DNA of 64,000 nucleotides from contig NZ_JAGE01000001.1 in the NCBI RefSeq assembly GCF_000526495.1, positions 1,826,501 through 1,890,500 of the forward strand, written 5' to 3'. This DNA is from Ruminiclostridium josui JCM 17888. Its GTDB lineage: Bacteria; Bacillota; Clostridia; Acetivibrionales; DSM-1351. The notes beneath the pieces are model-generated. The model saw only the letters and a program-made list of their open reading frames with translations. It had not been told where the DNA came from and did no database searches. Below are positions 35,815-45,204 of this stretch, in pieces. Each line of letters starts with the position of its first letter. Positions within the stretch are counted from its first letter, which is position 1. Made by a program: the position numbers and the translations under genes.

Positions 35815-36981
35815 ATGAAAATAATTCACACAGGAGACTGGCATATTGGAAAAATGGTAAATGAGTTCAGTATGCTGGAGGATCAGGAATATATACTTAA
35901 TCAACTTATATCCGTGATATCAGATGAAAAACCTGATGCTTTAGTAATCGCAGGAGATATATTTGACAGGAGCATACCCCCTGTAGATGCCATTGAACTG
36001 GTGGACAGAGTTTTCAATACTGTCCTTCTTGAACTCAAAGTTCCTATTCTTGCTATTGCAGGAAACCATGACAGTGCTGAGCGTTTATCATTTGCCAGTA
36101 AAATATTAACAAATAACGGGCTGCATATCGTGGGGCGCTTTGACGGTAATGTTCGAAAAGTGGTATTACAAGATAATTTTGGTTCGGTTAACTTCTATCT
36201 TTTGCCCTACTCAGACCCACGTAATATAAGGCATATATTGCAGGATAACGAAATATCTACCCATGACGATGCCATGAAAAAGCTTATTGAAAAAGTGGGG
36301 CAAGAAATGCATGAAAATGAAAGAAATGTAATGATTACCCATGGGTACATAACATATCTTGGAGGACATGCGGAAATTACCAGTGAATCAGAGAGACCCC
36401 TTAGTATCGGAGGTACGGATATGGTTAATTCATGTTATTTTAACTCCTTTACCTATACTGCCCTTGGACATCTACATGCGCCTCAACGGGCAGGTGCAGA
36501 TAATATAAGGTATTCTGGCTCTTTGCTGAAATACTCCTTTTCGGAGGTTAACCAGAAGAAGGGGATAAATGTAGTTGAAATTGACGGTAATGGTAATTCA
36601 CATGTAAATTTGATAGAACTTAAACCTAAGAGGGATATGCGAATTATAAAAGGCCCTATAGGGGAGCTTTTAAAGCCTGAAGTGTACGCAGCTTCAAATA
36701 CTGATGATTATATATATGCAATATTAACAGACAAAGGCGAGCTTATTGACCCTATATCAAAGCTAAGAAGCGTTTATCCTAATGTAATGGGACTTACAAA
36801 GGAAAGTGTAATGATTCGGGATGATAATAAAACTTCCGCCTCCGAGGGCTATAAATCCAAGGCAAAAATAGAGCTGTTTCAGGAATTCTATAGCTCAATA
36901 CAGGGGGAACCTTTGACACAGGAAGAACTAAAAATTGTGGAGAGGGTAATAGGTGAGGTAGAAACAGGAGGGAGTAAATGA
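35815..36981 (+). CDS. sbcD: Nuclease SbcCD subunit D
   Basis: The 388-residue protein carries the phosphoesterase motifs HTGDWHIGKMV, IAGDIFDRSIPP, IAGNHDSAERL, MITHGYITY and ALGHLHAPQR, which bind the two manganese ions of Mre11/SbcD. Its C-terminal part has the capping and SbcC-binding region. SbcCD cleaves hairpins and processes blocked double-strand ends. The stop overlaps the sbcC start by four bases (ATGA), showing translational coupling. GAGGGAGG precedes the ATG. Confidence 0.95.
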   Translation: MKIIHTGDWHIGKMVNEFSMLEDQEYILNQLISVISDEKPDALVIAGDIFDRSIPPVDAIELVDRVFNTVLLELKVPILAIAGNHDSAERLSFASKILTNNGLHIVGRFDGNVRKVVLQDNFGSVNFYLLPYSDPRNIRHILQDNEISTHDDAMKKLIEKVGQEMHENERNVMITHGYITYLGGHAEITSESERPLSIGGTDMVNSCYFNSFTYTALGHLHAPQRAGADNIRYSGSLLKYSFSEVNQKKGINVVEIDGNGNSHVNLIELKPKRDMRIIKGPIGELLKPEVYAASNTDDYIYAILTDKGELIDPISKLRSVYPNVMGLTKESVMIRDDNKTSASEGYKSKAKIELFQEFYSSIQGEPLTQEELKIVERVIGEVETGGSK

Positions 36982-39900
36982 AACCGTTAAAACTTACAAT
37001 TAGTGCCTTCGGGCCGTATGCACAAAAACAGGTTATTGATTTTACTACCCTTACCGAACAGATATTCGTAATATCGGGGCCAACAGGGGCAGGAAAGACT
37101 ACAATTTTTGACGCTATTAGCTTTGCACTTTTCGGTGAAGCTTCAGGAAGCAGCAGGGACAGGGATAGTCTGCGAAGCGATTTTGCAGAACCGGGGATAG
37201 AGACATTTGTTGAAATGGAGTTTGAGCTCAAAGGTAAAATATACAGAATAAGAAGATCCCCTCAGCAGGAGCAAAAGAAGCTAAGGGGAGAAGGGTACAC
37301 CATAAGGAATGCCGATGCAGAGCTTCTGATGCCGGACGGAACTTTGATTACAAAAATAATAAATGTAGATGAGCGTATAAATCAGCTTCTTGGTATTAAT
37401 AAATCACAATTTAAGCAAATTGTAATGCTTCCTCAGGGAGAATTCAGAAAACTTCTGGAATCTGACAGTAGCGATAGGGAAATTATTTTCAGAAAGATAT
37501 TTGGAACTGAGGATTTTGCAGAAATACAAAAAAGACTTGATGAAGATAGAGCCTGTCTGGAAAAATCCGTTCATGACCTTAAAACGGAGATAGCTACCCA
37601 TATAAATCATTTTGATGTAGGGGAGGACCTAGCACTGGATGAAATCAGGACTGCTCAAAATGTTAATTTTACGCAGTTTATTGATAGAGTCCAACTGCTG
37701 ATGCAACAGGACAAGTCTATAATAGATGAAATCAAGGCTGAATTAAATACTACGGCAAAAGAACAGGCCTTGCTTCAGAAAGAGATTACAAAATGTACAG
37801 AAGTAAACAAAAAGCTTTCAGACACAGCGCAATCAAAACAACAGTACGAAGGTCTTAAAGCCAGAGAGAATGAGTTCCGTGAAAAGGAGAAAATTCTTGA
37901 ATATGCAAGAAAAACTTTGCCTATAAGTGAAGTAGATGAGCAGTGCAGGAAAGTAGAGAAAGCACTGGAAGTAAAGACCGAAGAATTGGAGCTGGCAAAG
38001 CAGGAACTTGAGAAACGGAAGTTGGAGTTCAGAAATACAGAGGAGAGCTTAAATACTCATATAGGATTGGAACCTGAAATAAAAAAACATGAGACTGAAC
38101 TTGCATTATTGGAAAAGATGCTTCCAAAGGTCATCCAATATGATAAGGGATTAAAACAGTTAGAGAATGTCAGAGAAGAGTATACCAAAGCAACAGGAGA
38201 ACTTGAAAAGGCTCAGAAGGATATTGAAACAAGCAAAGAACTGGAAAGCCGGCAGGCAGAAAATCTGAAACTGCTTTATACAACCGAGGCTGAATGTATA
38301 AATCTTGAAAAACAAATATCAGAAAACACAAAGCTGCTGAAGGAACTCGATGGAATTAGGAAGCTTATAGGTGTATGTCAGGAAGAGATAGGCAGTCTCC
38401 AAAAGAAGAGGGCTGAGTTTGCTATCTTTGAAAAGGATTTTTATGAATTCAGAAGCAGGTTGGAGTTAATGGAAGATACTTACATACAAGGTCAAGCAGG
38501 AATACTTGCTAAAACCCTGAGTGATAATTCTCCTTGCCCTGTGTGCGGAGCTCTTGACCATCCAAAGCCTGCTGAAATGCCATCTTCTATTCCAACGGAA
38601 GAACAGATTAGGAATAAAAAATCGGAATTTTCCAAGTTAACTGAGCAAAGGACAGAAAAATCCAAGGAAATTTCAGAATTAAGCGGAAGTGTAGAAAGCA
38701 AACGTCAAGAGATACTCAGCAGACTTAATGCTCTGGATGATAATGTATTGATTTATGACAATATGGCATTAGTGGAAAGAGGTCAATTTGAAATAGTTCT
38801 TGGACATATAAATACAACAGGGGTTCAACTTAAAGAAAAAACTATTGAATTAAAAGCTCAGTATAAATCAAAAAAAGACTTTGCAGACAAAAAAAGCATA
38901 TTAGAAAAGAAGCATACTGAAAATCGCCAAAGATTGAAAGCACTGGAAAGGTCTGTTCAGAGCCTGACTACACGAAAAACCGGTATACTTGAGAATATTA
39001 CAAGACTGCAAACCGAAGTGCAAACTATTGAGAATGAGATTTCAGAAGATATACGTTCCACATCGAAACTAAAAGCAAAAATTGAAGAACAAAGGTCTAA
39101 AATTAATAAATTTTGTGAACAGTATGAAGAGCTTAAAAAGCTTCATGAATCCTCTAGAGAGGCTGTAAGCAATGCAGAAAGGGAAGTTGCTATAAGAGTT
39201 TCCTCCATAGAGGAAGGCACAAAAGAAATTGCTAGGCTGCAAAAACTTTTAAAGGAAAAACTTGAGTCTTCTAATTTTGCAGATTACCAGCAATTTTTGA
39301 GTATGAAAAAAACTCAGGAGGAAATTGACATACTCCAGCAGGAAATAAACGACTACTATCAAAACTTGAAATCAATTTATGATTTGTATAGGCGTCTTGA
39401 GGAGGAAACAAAAGGACTGGAAATACAAGATATTGCACTGCTAAATGAACGCCTTGGGGAGTTAGAGAAAAAACAGCAGTTGCTTCAGGAGCGACATAAC
39501 ATAGTGTTTTCCAGATTCAACAATAATTCGAAAACAATAAAACAGCTTACTGGAAGCATTGAAAAATTGAATCAGCTTGAGGAAAAATACAAAATAATCG
39601 GAAAACTTGCCAGAGTTGCTAAAGGGGATAATCCTCAAAGGATAACATTTGAGAGATATGTATTGGCAGCTTACTTTGACGAAATAATTATTGCGGCAAA
39701 TCATAGACTAACTAGAATGACAGGTTCAAGATACTATTTAAAGAGAAAAGAGGAAAAAGGAAAGGGTCGGGCTCAACAGGGTTTGGAGCTGGAGGTTTTC
39801 GACAATTATACAGGAAAGGCTCGTCATGTTAAGACTCTTTCGGGAGGAGAGGGTTTTAAAGCTTCCCTTGCTCTCGCTTTGGGTTTAGCTGATATTGTAC

Positions 39901-40127
39901 AGTCCTATTCCGGAGGGATTAGCCTTGATACCCTGTTTGTTGATGAGGGCTTTGGCTCCCTTGACCCTGAATCTCTGGATAGTGCTATAGAATGTCTCAC
40001 TGAAATTCAAAAAACAGGACGATTAGTAGGGGTAATTTCACATGTAACTGAAATAAAAGAGAGAATACAATCAGTGCTTGAAGTAATTTCAAACAAAGAA
40101 GGAAGCTTTATAAATTTCAATATATAA
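36978..40127 (+). CDS. sbcC: Nuclease SbcCD subunit C
   Basis: The 1049-residue protein is a Rad50-type ATPase. It has Walker A GPTGAGKTTIF near residue 36, Q-loop MLPQGEFRKLL, and two long coiled coils around a zinc hook CPVC (Cys520 and Cys523). The C-terminal signature VKTLSGGEGFKASLALALGLA and Walker B LDTLFVDEGFGSLD complete the site. Size and layout match full-length SbcC. It dimerises through the hook and drives the SbcD nuclease. A very long terminator hairpin follows directly. Confidence 0.95.
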   Translation: MKPLKLTISAFGPYAQKQVIDFTTLTEQIFVISGPTGAGKTTIFDAISFALFGEASGSSRDRDSLRSDFAEPGIETFVEMEFELKGKIYRIRRSPQQEQKKLRGEGYTIRNADAELLMPDGTLITKIINVDERINQLLGINKSQFKQIVMLPQGEFRKLLESDSSDREIIFRKIFGTEDFAEIQKRLDEDRACLEKSVHDLKTEIATHINHFDVGEDLALDEIRTAQNVNFTQFIDRVQLLMQQDKSIIDEIKAELNTTAKEQALLQKEITKCTEVNKKLSDTAQSKQQYEGLKARENEFREKEKILEYARKTLPISEVDEQCRKVEKALEVKTEELELAKQELEKRKLEFRNTEESLNTHIGLEPEIKKHETELALLEKMLPKVIQYDKGLKQLENVREEYTKATGELEKAQKDIETSKELESRQAENLKLLYTTEAECINLEKQISENTKLLKELDGIRKLIGVCQEEIGSLQKKRAEFAIFEKDFYEFRSRLELMEDTYIQGQAGILAKTLSDNSPCPVCGALDHPKPAEMPSSIPTEEQIRNKKSEFSKLTEQRTEKSKEISELSGSVESKRQEILSRLNALDDNVLIYDNMALVERGQFEIVLGHINTTGVQLKEKTIELKAQYKSKKDFADKKSILEKKHTENRQRLKALERSVQSLTTRKTGILENITRLQTEVQTIENEISEDIRSTSKLKAKIEEQRSKINKFCEQYEELKKLHESSREAVSNAEREVAIRVSSIEEGTKEIARLQKLLKEKLESSNFADYQQFLSMKKTQEEIDILQQEINDYYQNLKSIYDLYRRLEEETKGLEIQDIALLNERLGELEKKQQLLQERHNIVFSRFNNNSKTIKQLTGSIEKLNQLEEKYKIIGKLARVAKGDNPQRITFERYVLAAYFDEIIIAANHRLTRMTGSRYYLKRKEEKGKGRAQQGLELEVFDNYTGKARHVKTLSGGEGFKASLALALGLADIVQSYSGGISLDTLFVDEGFGSLDPESLDSAIECLTEIQKTGRLVGVISHVTEIKERIQSVLEVISNKEGSFINFNI

Positions 40128-40175
40128 CAATATTCAAAGGCTCCTGAGAAAGTACTCAGGAGTCTTTGAATATTG
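40128..40175. terminator. 21-base-pair convergent terminator overlapping the end of glgB
   Basis: The arms (40128-40148 and 40155-40175) pair over 21 positions with one G-U or A-C mismatch, around loop AAAGTA. The right arm encodes the last residues and stop codon of glgB on the minus strand. Confidence 0.8.
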
Positions 40176-42384
40176 GTCTAAAAACAAGTACACCAAAGGA
40201 TGGTATTGTAAGACAAAGTTTAAATGGTCTTCCATGGAGAGGTTCCTTAATCACCGAATATATTTTATTTGAATCATCCGAGTCATACCCGCCATATTTT
40301 TCATAGTTACTGTTCATAACAAGCTCATACTCCAAGTCAAAAGGTACGCCAATGCAATAATTATAATTGACCGCAGGTGTAAAATTGCAAACAAAAATCA
40401 GCATGTCGTGGTAATCCTTGCCCTTTCTTATAAAGGAAACCACACTATGGTCATTATCATTGCAGTCTATCCATTCAAAGCCGTCATAGCTTAAATCCAC
40501 TTCATATAAAGCTTTGCTTTCCCTGTACAAAGTATTTAAATCCCTAACATAGGTTTGCATCTTTTTATGCATTTCATAGTCCAGAAGATGCCAATCCAAG
40601 CCTTTTTTGTCGTTCCACTCAATGAATTGTCCGTACTCGCCTCCCATAAACAGAAGCTTTTTACCCGGATGCCCATAGGTGTAACCATAAGTGGCTCGAA
40701 GCCCTGCAAACTTCTGCCAGTAATCTCCCGGCTGTTTGCTTAACATTGAGCATTTGCCATGTACAACTTCGTCGTGAGAAAGAACGAGAATATAGTTTTC
40801 ACTAAAAGCGTACATAAGAGAAAATGTAATAAGATTGTGATGGTATTTTCTGTAAATAGGGTCCATTTTTATATATTTCAGAAAATCGTTCATCCAGCCC
40901 ATATTCCATTTGAAGGTAAACCCAAGACCGCCCATATAAGGTGGTTTTGTAATCATAGGCCATGAAGAGGACTCCTCAGCCACCATGATTACACCTTTAA
41001 AATAATTGAAGACCGTTGTATTAAGCTGCTTTAAAAAATCAGCAGCCTCAAGGTTTAAGTTTCCACCGTATTTGTTTGGAATCCACTGACCTGGCTTTTT
41101 CGCATAGTCCAGATAAATCATAGATGCAACAGCATCTACCCTCAAACCATCTATATGATACTTTTCAAACCAGAATACAGCGTTTGATATAAGAAAATTC
41201 CGCACCTCATTGCGTCCATGATTAAAAACAAGAGTACCCCATTCAGGATGTTCACCCTGACGTGGGTCTGAATGTTCGTATAAGGCTGATCCATCAAATC
41301 GTGCCAATCCATGTGCATCTTTAGGAAAATGAGCAGGAACCCAGTCTAACAAGACACCGATATCATTCTGATGGCACATGTCAACAAAATACATAAAATC
41401 TTCAGGTTTTCCATACCGGCTTGTGACAGCATAATAGCCAGTGACCTGATATCCCCAGGAACCATCATAGGGATGCTCGGCAACAGGTAATAATTCAATG
41501 TGAGTATATCCCATATATTTTATATACGGAATTAGTCTATCAGCAATAATTCTGTAATTTATATATATGTCTCCATTTTCATCAGGTTCTGCGGCAGTTG
41601 ACCAAGTTCCCAGATGAAGTTCATATATTGACAGAGGGTTATTGAATACATCTTTTTCTTCCCTTGAGCTTATCCATTGGTCATCACACCAAGTGTAATT
41701 ATCTATGTCCATGACAATTGAGGCTGTGTTAGGCCTCTTTTCAGCGTAAAAAGCGTAAGGATCGGCTTTTAAAATCAGATTATTATCAATGGTCTTAATC
41801 TCAAATTTATATAAATCTCCGCTTGATACAAGAGGTATAAATAATTCCCAAACGCCTGACGAACCCAGTTCACGCATTTGGTGTCTGCGCCCATCCCATT
41901 GGTTGAAATCTCCCACCACACTTACACGCTTAGCACAAGGGGCCCAAACTGCAAAAAGGGTTCCTTTTACATTATTATGGGTCATGACATGTGCACCCAG
42001 CTTTTCGTAAATCCTGTGGTGATTGCCTTGATTAAAAAGATGTGTGTCATATTCTGATATAACAGGCCAGAAACTGTAAGGGTCATGTGTTGAGAAACTG
42101 TTTCCTGTGCTGTCTGTTATTTTGAGCTTATATTCAAAAATATCACTTCTGTCTGGAAATATTATTTCATAAATTCCCTCATTACAAAGTTTTTTCATTG
42201 GAAATGAGTTGCCCGCGGAAATATCCAGAAGCTCAACCATTTTAGCAGTAGGTTGATATACTCTGACAACGGTTTGAAGATTCTTACCTTCCGCACCCAC
42301 CAGGTGCATTCCCAGGTAAGAATGAGGATCTTTACATTCACCATTTATAATACTTGTAGCTGCTTCAACCAAATTTTTTCTCAT
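40156..42384 (-). CDS. glgB: 1,4-alpha-glucan branching enzyme
   Basis: The 742-residue protein has two N-terminal carbohydrate-binding/Early-set domains (about 1-225). A GH13 catalytic barrel follows with YTHIELLPVAEHP, DWVPAHFPKD, GLRVDAVASM (nucleophile Asp), MVAEESSSWP (acid Glu) and LSHDEVVHGK (Asp). A C-terminal beta domain ends the protein. It makes alpha-1,6 branches in glycogen. The usual glgC, glgD, glgA and glgP genes are not in this window. GAGGTG precedes the ATG. Its final codons form one arm of the terminator shared with sbcC. Confidence 0.95.
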   Translation of the reverse strand: MRKNLVEAATSIINGECKDPHSYLGMHLVGAEGKNLQTVVRVYQPTAKMVELLDISAGNSFPMKKLCNEGIYEIIFPDRSDIFEYKLKITDSTGNSFSTHDPYSFWPVISEYDTHLFNQGNHHRIYEKLGAHVMTHNNVKGTLFAVWAPCAKRVSVVGDFNQWDGRRHQMRELGSSGVWELFIPLVSSGDLYKFEIKTIDNNLILKADPYAFYAEKRPNTASIVMDIDNYTWCDDQWISSREEKDVFNNPLSIYELHLGTWSTAAEPDENGDIYINYRIIADRLIPYIKYMGYTHIELLPVAEHPYDGSWGYQVTGYYAVTSRYGKPEDFMYFVDMCHQNDIGVLLDWVPAHFPKDAHGLARFDGSALYEHSDPRQGEHPEWGTLVFNHGRNEVRNFLISNAVFWFEKYHIDGLRVDAVASMIYLDYAKKPGQWIPNKYGGNLNLEAADFLKQLNTTVFNYFKGVIMVAEESSSWPMITKPPYMGGLGFTFKWNMGWMNDFLKYIKMDPIYRKYHHNLITFSLMYAFSENYILVLSHDEVVHGKCSMLSKQPGDYWQKFAGLRATYGYTYGHPGKKLLFMGGEYGQFIEWNDKKGLDWHLLDYEMHKKMQTYVRDLNTLYRESKALYEVDLSYDGFEWIDCNDNDHSVVSFIRKGKDYHDMLIFVCNFTPAVNYNYCIGVPFDLEYELVMNSNYEKYGGYDSDDSNKIYSVIKEPLHGRPFKLCLTIPSFGVLVFRPIFKDS

Positions 42385-42495
42385 GTAACACCTCTGAATT
42401 AAAACGTTGGGGCAAATTCATACTACCAATATTATAACATAATAAGGAAATCAATAATGCCGGTAAGTTTATGATAAGTGTCACTTACATAAGTA

Positions 42496-43554
42496 CTAAC
42501 CTTTAATTGGCCATTTATCTCGCGGAACATGCTTGTATACATCTTCCAGCTTATGAAATCCTGAATTTATAACAGTATCAATAAGTGAATCCTTTGTGAC
42601 TGCCACAGGTTCTACTACCTCATAAGGGATATCATATTCACCGTCATTAATAACTTTATTACAGGCGTAATAGTCATTTTTTAAAAGGCCCATAGCAACG
42701 TCAATAGCCTTTGCTGCTAATTGGTCTATAGGCTTGTAAACAGTCAATAGCTGAGTTCCTTCGGCTACTCTTTGACAGCCGGATATATCTGCATCATGCC
42801 CGGCAACAGGAACCTTCCCTTCCAAGTGCTTTTTGGAAAGGGCTTCTATTGCTGAGCCGGCAAGGCCGTCATTAGCCGCAATAACTGCATCAATCTTTTT
42901 ACCTGCGCGAAGAGCCTTGTCCACACACCTATAGGCATCTTCTGGATTCCAGTCATTTGCCCAGACTTCATCAACTATTTTTATAGAGCCTTCATAAATA
43001 TATTTACCCAATATATTTTTATAGCCTTTGTTATACATAAAGCTATTATTATCGGTTCTAGCTCCATTTATTATTATGTAATTTCCTTTGGGAACTTTTG
43101 ATACCATCAGTGATGCCATATATTCTCCAACTTTTATATTATCAAAAGAGACATAAAAATCAGTATTTGCATTTCTAATGAGTCTGTCATAACAAATTAC
43201 CCTTATTCCTTTATTTCTGGCTAATTGGACAGCTTGTTGAGATCTTTCGTAGTCTTGGGCGACAATTATAAGAATGTCTATACCTTTTGACAGTAAATTT
43301 TCAACCTGGGAAATCTGAGTATCTATGTTGTTGTTTGCACTACGAAAAAGAATTTCAGCTCCTTCAGCTTTAGCTTTTGCCTTTAGGGCATCCACATCTC
43401 TTTGCCAACGCTCTTCGTGGAGAGTAGCCATAGAAAGTCCAATGATTAATTTGTCAGAGTTTTTCGCTTGGTTTTTGTAAGAACAACCGGATGAAAAAAC
43501 TATAATAATCAGACTTGTAAGTGAAAGGAGTATTATTAGTTGCTTAATCCTCAT
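42496..43554 (-). CDS. Sugar ABC transporter substrate-binding lipoprotein, XylF-like
   Basis: The 352-residue protein has a lipobox (IVFSSGC) and the periplasmic-binding-protein type I fold. It has xylose-type motifs IGLSMATLHEERWQRDVDALKAKAKAEGAE, VENLLSKGIDILIIVAQD, ICYDRLIRNANTDFYVSFDN and AVIAANDGLAGSAIEAL. The aromatic and arginine residues in these segments match D-xylose binders. No permease or ATPase gene lies next to it, so it either works with a transporter elsewhere or as a sensor for a two-component system. It is monocistronic. Confidence 0.87.
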   Translation of the reverse strand: MRIKQLIILLSLTSLIIIVFSSGCSYKNQAKNSDKLIIGLSMATLHEERWQRDVDALKAKAKAEGAEILFRSANNNIDTQISQVENLLSKGIDILIIVAQDYERSQQAVQLARNKGIRVICYDRLIRNANTDFYVSFDNIKVGEYMASLMVSKVPKGNYIIINGARTDNNSFMYNKGYKNILGKYIYEGSIKIVDEVWANDWNPEDAYRCVDKALRAGKKIDAVIAANDGLAGSAIEALSKKHLEGKVPVAGHDADISGCQRVAEGTQLLTVYKPIDQLAAKAIDVAMGLLKNDYYACNKVINDGEYDIPYEVVEPVAVTKDSLIDTVINSGFHKLEDVYKHVPRDKWPIKG

Positions 43555-43868
43555 CTAAACTAAACACCGCCTTTGTTAAAGTATGAAAGTTACTCTATAT
43601 TAAGTAGGAAGCCGTCAAAGTATTTATCTATATTTTTTTCCGATTAAAAAGCGTTAATTATTGGTCTAGATTATAAATACTATTTAAGACTATCAAAAAA
43701 AACCAAAAAAGACAATATTTATTTGTGAAAATTAACTAAAAATTTCCTTATCCCAATTATTTTATGAGAATGATAATTGTTATCATAGCACTAGAGATAT
43801 AAATTTCCATAATTCAGTCAATAACAAAGTTAGCAATTATTAAATTAAAAGAGAAGAAAAAATAAGAC
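43555..43868. other. Divergent spacer with a Fur-like box
   Basis: This AT-rich spacer separates the XylF-like gene (minus) from rpsF (plus). Besides the Fur-like site at 43766-43786 I see no gene or terminator. Confidence 0.45.
43766..43786. promoter_or_regulatory. Fur-like operator
   Basis: GAGAATGATAATTGTTATC matches 16 of the 19 bases of the classical Fur box, and it contains the inverted repeat ATGATAA-TTG-TTATCAT. It lies about 210 bases from both flanking genes, neither of which is an iron gene. Confidence 0.5.
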
Positions 43869-43897
43869 TTGCCTATTCCTACAAACTGTGATAAAAT
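43869..43897 (+). promoter_or_regulatory. Promoter of the rpsF-ssb-rpsR operon
   Basis: TTGCCT (43869-43874), 17-base spacer, and TAAAAT (43892-43897) with an extended TGA just before the -10 box. The expected start near 43904 gives a leader of about 85 bases. Confidence 0.65.
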
Positions 43898-43930
43898 ACA
43901 AAATTGTATGTTACAAATAAATTAAGATAA

Positions 43931-43986
43931 CATCCTTGCTCTGTACTCATGAAACAGGGCCGCTAAAGTCCGAGGGGAGGTGACCA
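43931..43986 (+). promoter_or_regulatory. S6:S18-binding leader motif upstream of rpsF
   Basis: CTCTGT and ACAGGG form a stem, and an outer CCTT pairs with the GAGG/GGGG that contains the ribosome binding site. Between the arms are unpaired CCG elements (CCGCTAAAGTCCGA). This is the architecture of the known S6:S18 autoregulatory leader, in which the protein complex binds CCG and blocks rpsF translation. I made the assignment from pattern, not from a covariance model. Confidence 0.65.
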
Positions 43987-43989
43987 ATA

Positions 43990-44274
43990 ATGTTGAAGAA
44001 GTATGAAACTATCTTTATTATCAATTCAGAAGTTGGCGAGGAAGCTACAAAGGCTCTCGTAGAAAAGTTCAAAACTTTACTCGAAACTTCAGCTCAGCTA
44101 GAAAGCATCGACGAATGGGGAAAGAGAAAGTTGGCGTACGAAATCGATGACAAGACTGAAGGTTATTATGTACTTGCAAACTTTTCATCAAGCCCAGAAT
44201 TTCCTGCTGAATTAGAAAGAATCTACAAAATCACTGAAGGAATTCTCAAGTATATCATAATAAAGAAGGATTAG
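43990..44274 (+). CDS. rpsF: 30S ribosomal protein S6
   Basis: The 94-residue protein has the S6 pattern MLKKYETIFIINSEVGEEATKALVEKF, EWGKRKLAYEIDDKTEGYYVLANF and the C-terminal ILKYIIIKKD. It binds S18 in the small subunit platform. GGGGAGGTG precedes its ATG and lies within the predicted autoregulatory leader. It is first in the rpsF-ssb-rpsR operon. Confidence 0.97.
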   Translation: MLKKYETIFIINSEVGEEATKALVEKFKTLLETSAQLESIDEWGKRKLAYEIDDKTEGYYVLANFSSSPEFPAELERIYKITEGILKYIIIKKD

Positions 44275-44285
44275 TAGGTGGGAAT

Positions 44286-44714
44286 ATGAACAAAGTTGTA
44301 TTAATGGGTAGACTTACAAAAGATCCAGACCTAAGATACACCAGTGGAAACAATACGGCAGTTGCGAGTTTCACACTTGCAGTAAACAGACGTTTTGCCA
44401 GAGAAGGACAGCAACAGGCTGATTTCATTAATATTGTTGCATGGGACAAGAGTGCAGAGTTTTGTGGAAAGTATTTCACAAAAGGAATGCAGGTTGTTGT
44501 TGTTGGTAGGATTCAGACCAGAACATGGGACGATAATGAGGGAAAACGACATTACGTTACAGAAGTTGTCGCTGAGGAAACTTACTTTGCTGACAGCAAA
44601 CGTAGCGGTGAGACTGGTAACGGTGGTTCCACACAGAAAACTTATTCTGAAACACCTGCCGCATCCGGTGATGGATTCTATCCTATGGATGAGGATGACG
44701 AACTACCTTTTTAG
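44286..44714 (+). CDS. ssb: Single-stranded DNA-binding protein
   Basis: The 142-residue protein has the OB fold typical of SSB: MNKVVLMGRLTKDPDLRYTSGNNTAVASFTLAVNR, DFINIVAWDKSAEFCGKYFTKGMQVVVVGRIQTR. A flexible linker leads to the acidic tail DEDDELPF, the docking site for replication and repair partners. It protects single-stranded DNA. It lies 11 bases after rpsF with a GTGGG-type ribosome binding site, in the conserved order between rpsF and rpsR. Confidence 0.97.
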   Translation: MNKVVLMGRLTKDPDLRYTSGNNTAVASFTLAVNRRFAREGQQQADFINIVAWDKSAEFCGKYFTKGMQVVVVGRIQTRTWDDNEGKRHYVTEVVAEETYFADSKRSGETGNGGSTQKTYSETPAASGDGFYPMDEDDELPF

Positions 44715-44799
44715 TATGGAATTTTAATACAGAAATTTAACGGGATTTTTATAAATCAAAATAAGTACCACTAAGGGTACTTGAAAGGAGGAGTTAGAC

Positions 44800-45093
44800 A
44801 TGTCAGGAGCAAAGAAAGATAATAAAAGAAACGATAGAGATTCTTATGACAAGGGTGAAGGTAAAGGCGGCATGAGAATGAGAAGAGTAAAGAAAAAAGT
44901 TTGCTCATTCTGTGTTGATAAAGCTACAGAAATAGATTACAAGGATGTTGCTAAAATCAGAAAGTATGTTTCTGAAAGAGGTAAGATTCTTCCTAGAAGA
45001 ATATCAGGAAACTGTGCTAAGCACCAACGTCAGTTAACAGTTGCGGTTAAGAGAGCAAGACATATTGCTTTACTTCCATATACTGCTGAATAA
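44800..45093 (+). CDS. rpsR: 30S ribosomal protein S18
   Basis: The 97-residue protein has a basic, disordered N-terminal extension of about 25 residues. The S18 core follows: [65 protein letters not shown] and CAKH give the zinc-binding (C+) form. S18 pairs with S6. A small hairpin (AAGTACC/GGTACTT, 44763-44782) lies just before its AAGGAGGAG ribosome binding site. A terminator follows at 45136. Confidence 0.97.
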   Translation: MSGAKKDNKRNDRDSYDKGEGKGGMRMRRVKKKVCSFCVDKATEIDYKDVAKIRKYVSERGKILPRRISGNCAKHQRQLTVAVKRARHIALLPYTAE

Positions 45094-45135
45094 AGATAAA
45101 TAGATAATAAAAGAGAGAAAAATATAATTTAATCC

Positions 45136-45171
45136 CAAAAAGCACTGTGGACATTTGCCTGCAGTGCTTTT
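45136..45171 (+). terminator. Terminator of the rpsF operon
   Basis: AAAAAGCACTGTGG pairs with CCTGCAGTGCTTTT with a small bulge and a seven-base loop. Confidence 0.8.
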
Positions 45172-45204
45172 AACCTAATAAGGAAAATTTAAATAAGCTT
45201 ATTA

